Shown here piece after piece: positions 41,395-42,747 of a stretch of 42,747 nucleotides of DNA. A program made the position numbers and the translations under genes. The notes beneath the pieces are model-generated. The model saw only the letters and a program-made list of their open reading frames with translations. It ran no database searches and was not told where the DNA came from. Numbering within the stretch: the stretch's first letter is position 1; every line of letters starts with the position of its first letter. The stretch is from Acidobacteriota bacterium. GTDB lineage: Bacteria > Acidobacteriota > Thermoanaerobaculia > Thermoanaerobaculales > Sulfomarinibacteraceae. Location of the stretch: contig JAHECW010000026.1 in NCBI GenBank assembly GCA_024641545.1, forward strand, positions 1 through 42,747, in the 5' to 3' direction.

Positions 41395-42747
41395 ATGAAC
41401 AAACGCACCATCACGTTCGTCGCCGTCACCATCATCGCGCTGGTGGGCCTTGGAACCCCGCGGGCGGAAGCGCAGTCCACCCACTTTGATGTCGAACTCG
41501 GCTATCAGTGGGTCGATGTCGATGGAAACGAGGACCTCTACCGCACTCAGATCAACCAGAGCAGCGGTTTCGTGCTCAAGGACTTTTCCCTGAGCCACAT
41601 CGATTCATCGGACGGCGCCAAGTTTGCCGACAACTTCAGAATCGACGCCGCCGGGTTCGGCGGCAACCCCGCCGGCCGTTTCCGGCTCTGGGCGGGTCTC
41701 GGGAAGATCTACCGCTTCCGGCTCTTCTACAGCGAGTTCGAGAACTTCAGCGCGCTGCCGGCCTACGCCAACCCCGAGATCGAAAACGGTGTGACGCCCG
41801 GACAGCACACCTGGAATCGCGATCGCCAGACCATCGACATCGAACTCGAGCTTCTTCCCAACCGGACGGTGACACCGCTCATCGGCTACCGGCGAAACGT
41901 CATCGAGGGACCGCGGACCACCACCTACCGCGTCGGTCAGAACGAGTACCGCCTGTCTTCCGATCTCAAAGAGACCGAGCAGGAACTCTACGCCGGAATC
42001 ACCTTCAAAGCGGGAGACTTCTTCGGCACCCTGATCCAGGGGTGGCGTGAGTACGAGGCCAAAGACGGTCTCTCCCTCGCTCCCGGCGAACGCGACGGCA
42101 ACATCGGTGTGCCGGTTCTCGGGGTCGGTCAGTACGTCGACGAGTTTTCCCGCTCCATGACCTCGACGGCCGAGACCCCGGTGACCACCGCCAATCTCCA
42201 GGGCAAGATCGGCGACGATGTCGATGTTGCCCTGAGCTACATTCGAGCCGATCTCGAAGGCGAGACCTCGTCGTCGGAACTGCTCTCGGGTTCGTTGGTC
42301 TCCTACCGGATCAGCCGGTTCTTCGGCGGTCTCGACCAGACCATCGCGAGCCGGACCGACAATCCCTATTGGCGCGCCGAGGGGAGATTCAAAATCCATC
42401 TCGGTGAGTCGGTCCGCCTCGATCTGGGACTCGAGGAAAATCACCGTTCGCTCCAGGGCTGGTCGCTGATCTCCAGCCTCTACCTCGACACCCTCAATTT
42501 CGGCGGTCACGACCCGCAGGACATCCAGACCCTGGTCGATGCTCACAACGGCTACCAACGCGACGATCAGATCGTCACCGGCCGGCTCAACGTCGACAAC
42601 CTGGGACCCCTGGTCCTGTGGGCCGAAGCCGGGTACAAAAAGACCGATCTGAGTCTGTCGGAAGATGTCTCCGAGATCGTGACGCCCGGTGGTCAGGAGG
42701 GCGACTACCACCGCACCACCAAACTCCTCGGCGCCGGTGCGGCATTG
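41395..42747 (+). CDS. MtrB/PioB-like outer-membrane barrel of the electron conduit, N-terminal part
   Basis: The open frame runs without a stop from ATG 41395 to the window edge, giving 451 residues; family members are near 700. The ribosome site GGAGGAGG is strong. A signal peptide (TFVAVTIIALVGLG to AEAQ) is followed by alternating polar-aromatic strands typical of a beta-barrel: FDVELGYQWVDVDGN, GRFRLWAGLGKIYRFRLFYS, EQELYAGITFKAGDFFGTLI, VRLDLGLEENHRSL. Position just after the MtrA-like gene and overall pattern identify it as the MtrB/PioB-type porin that sheathes MtrA. No cysteine occurs in the visible part, so the N-terminal CXXC of Shewanella MtrB is missing. The assignment rests on context plus barrel features rather than a signature motif. 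Confidence 0.85.
   Translation, partial: MNKRTITFVAVTIIALVGLGTPRAEAQSTHFDVELGYQWVDVDGNEDLYRTQINQSSGFVLKDFSLSHIDSSDGAKFADNFRIDAAGFGGNPAGRFRLWAGLGKIYRFRLFYSEFENFSALPAYANPEIENGVTPGQHTWNRDRQTIDIELELLPNRTVTPLIGYRRNVIEGPRTTTYRVGQNEYRLSSDLKETEQELYAGITFKAGDFFGTLIQGWREYEAKDGLSLAPGERDGNIGVPVLGVGQYVDEFSRSMTSTAETPVTTANLQGKIGDDVDVALSYIRADLEGETSSSELLSGSLVSYRISRFFGGLDQTIASRTDNPYWRAEGRFKIHLGESVRLDLGLEENHRSLQGWSLISSLYLDTLNFGGHDPQDIQTLVDAHNGYQRDDQIVTGRLNVDNLGPLVLWAEAGYKKTDLSLSEDVSEIVTPGGQEGDYHRTTKLLGAGAAL

Overview
The window looks like a chromosomal segment of a high-GC (about two-thirds G+C by eye) Gram-negative bacterium. Outer-membrane proteins (a BamA/Omp85-type barrel and an MtrB-type barrel), lipoproteins and multihaem cytochromes show a two-membrane envelope. 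Gene style (DUF885 peptidase, carboxypeptidase-regulatory/TPR secreted protein, bacterial SLC12 cotransporter, very large GH13 enzyme, hairpin-rich intergenic repeats) suggests Acidobacteriota, perhaps the Thermoanaerobaculia. That is inference from gene content; no rRNA or tRNA was seen to anchor it.

Layout. 1-2.9 kb: start of a secreted protein (minus), a DUF1846 protein, dodecin and a DUF937 protein. 2.9-8.4 kb (minus): a two-gene ribose-type ABC importer in which permease and substrate-binding protein are one polypeptide, then glycerate 2-kinase and a small lipoprotein. 8.5-19.5 kb: serine/alanine-glyoxylate aminotransferase, a secreted TPR protein (minus), a divergent transketolase, a diguanylate cyclase (minus), an SDR oxidoreductase, a DUF885 lipoprotein peptidase and an SLC12 cation-chloride cotransporter. 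19.5-27 kb: a secreted subtilase (minus), a pentapeptide-repeat protein overlapping a BamA-like outer-membrane protein, and oligoendopeptidase F. 27-31 kb (minus): THUMP RNA methyltransferase, glyoxalase I, a phosphofructokinase with PPi-type residues, and dihydroorotase. 31-38 kb: three small uncharacterised genes, a membrane-anchored protein, a 1144-residue GH13 enzyme and an anchored endonuclease/exonuclease/phosphatase-family protein.

38.3-42.7 kb is the most striking part: three genes in the order OmcA/MtrC-type decahaem cytochrome, MtrA/DmsE-type decahaem cytochrome, MtrB/PioB-like outer-membrane barrel (cut by the window edge). This is the gene order of the Shewanella mtrCAB extracellular electron conduit, with 20 haem-binding CXXCH motifs in two consecutive genes. 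It implies electron transfer across the outer membrane to or from an extracellular partner.

Metabolic links: the aminotransferase and glycerate kinase can join serine/glyoxylate to glycolysis through hydroxypyruvate and glycerate, although no hydroxypyruvate reductase is in the window. Phosphofructokinase and glyoxalase I sit together, which suits detoxification of methylglyoxal derived from triose phosphates. Several intergenic gaps carry inverted repeats: a 31-bp-arm hairpin near 9.8 kb, AT-rich elements near 26.9 and 30.0 kb, a perfect 21-bp hairpin near 28.7 kb, and a GGAGTGA-type repeat near 37.1 kb. Two of these repeats supply the stop codon of the neighbouring gene.
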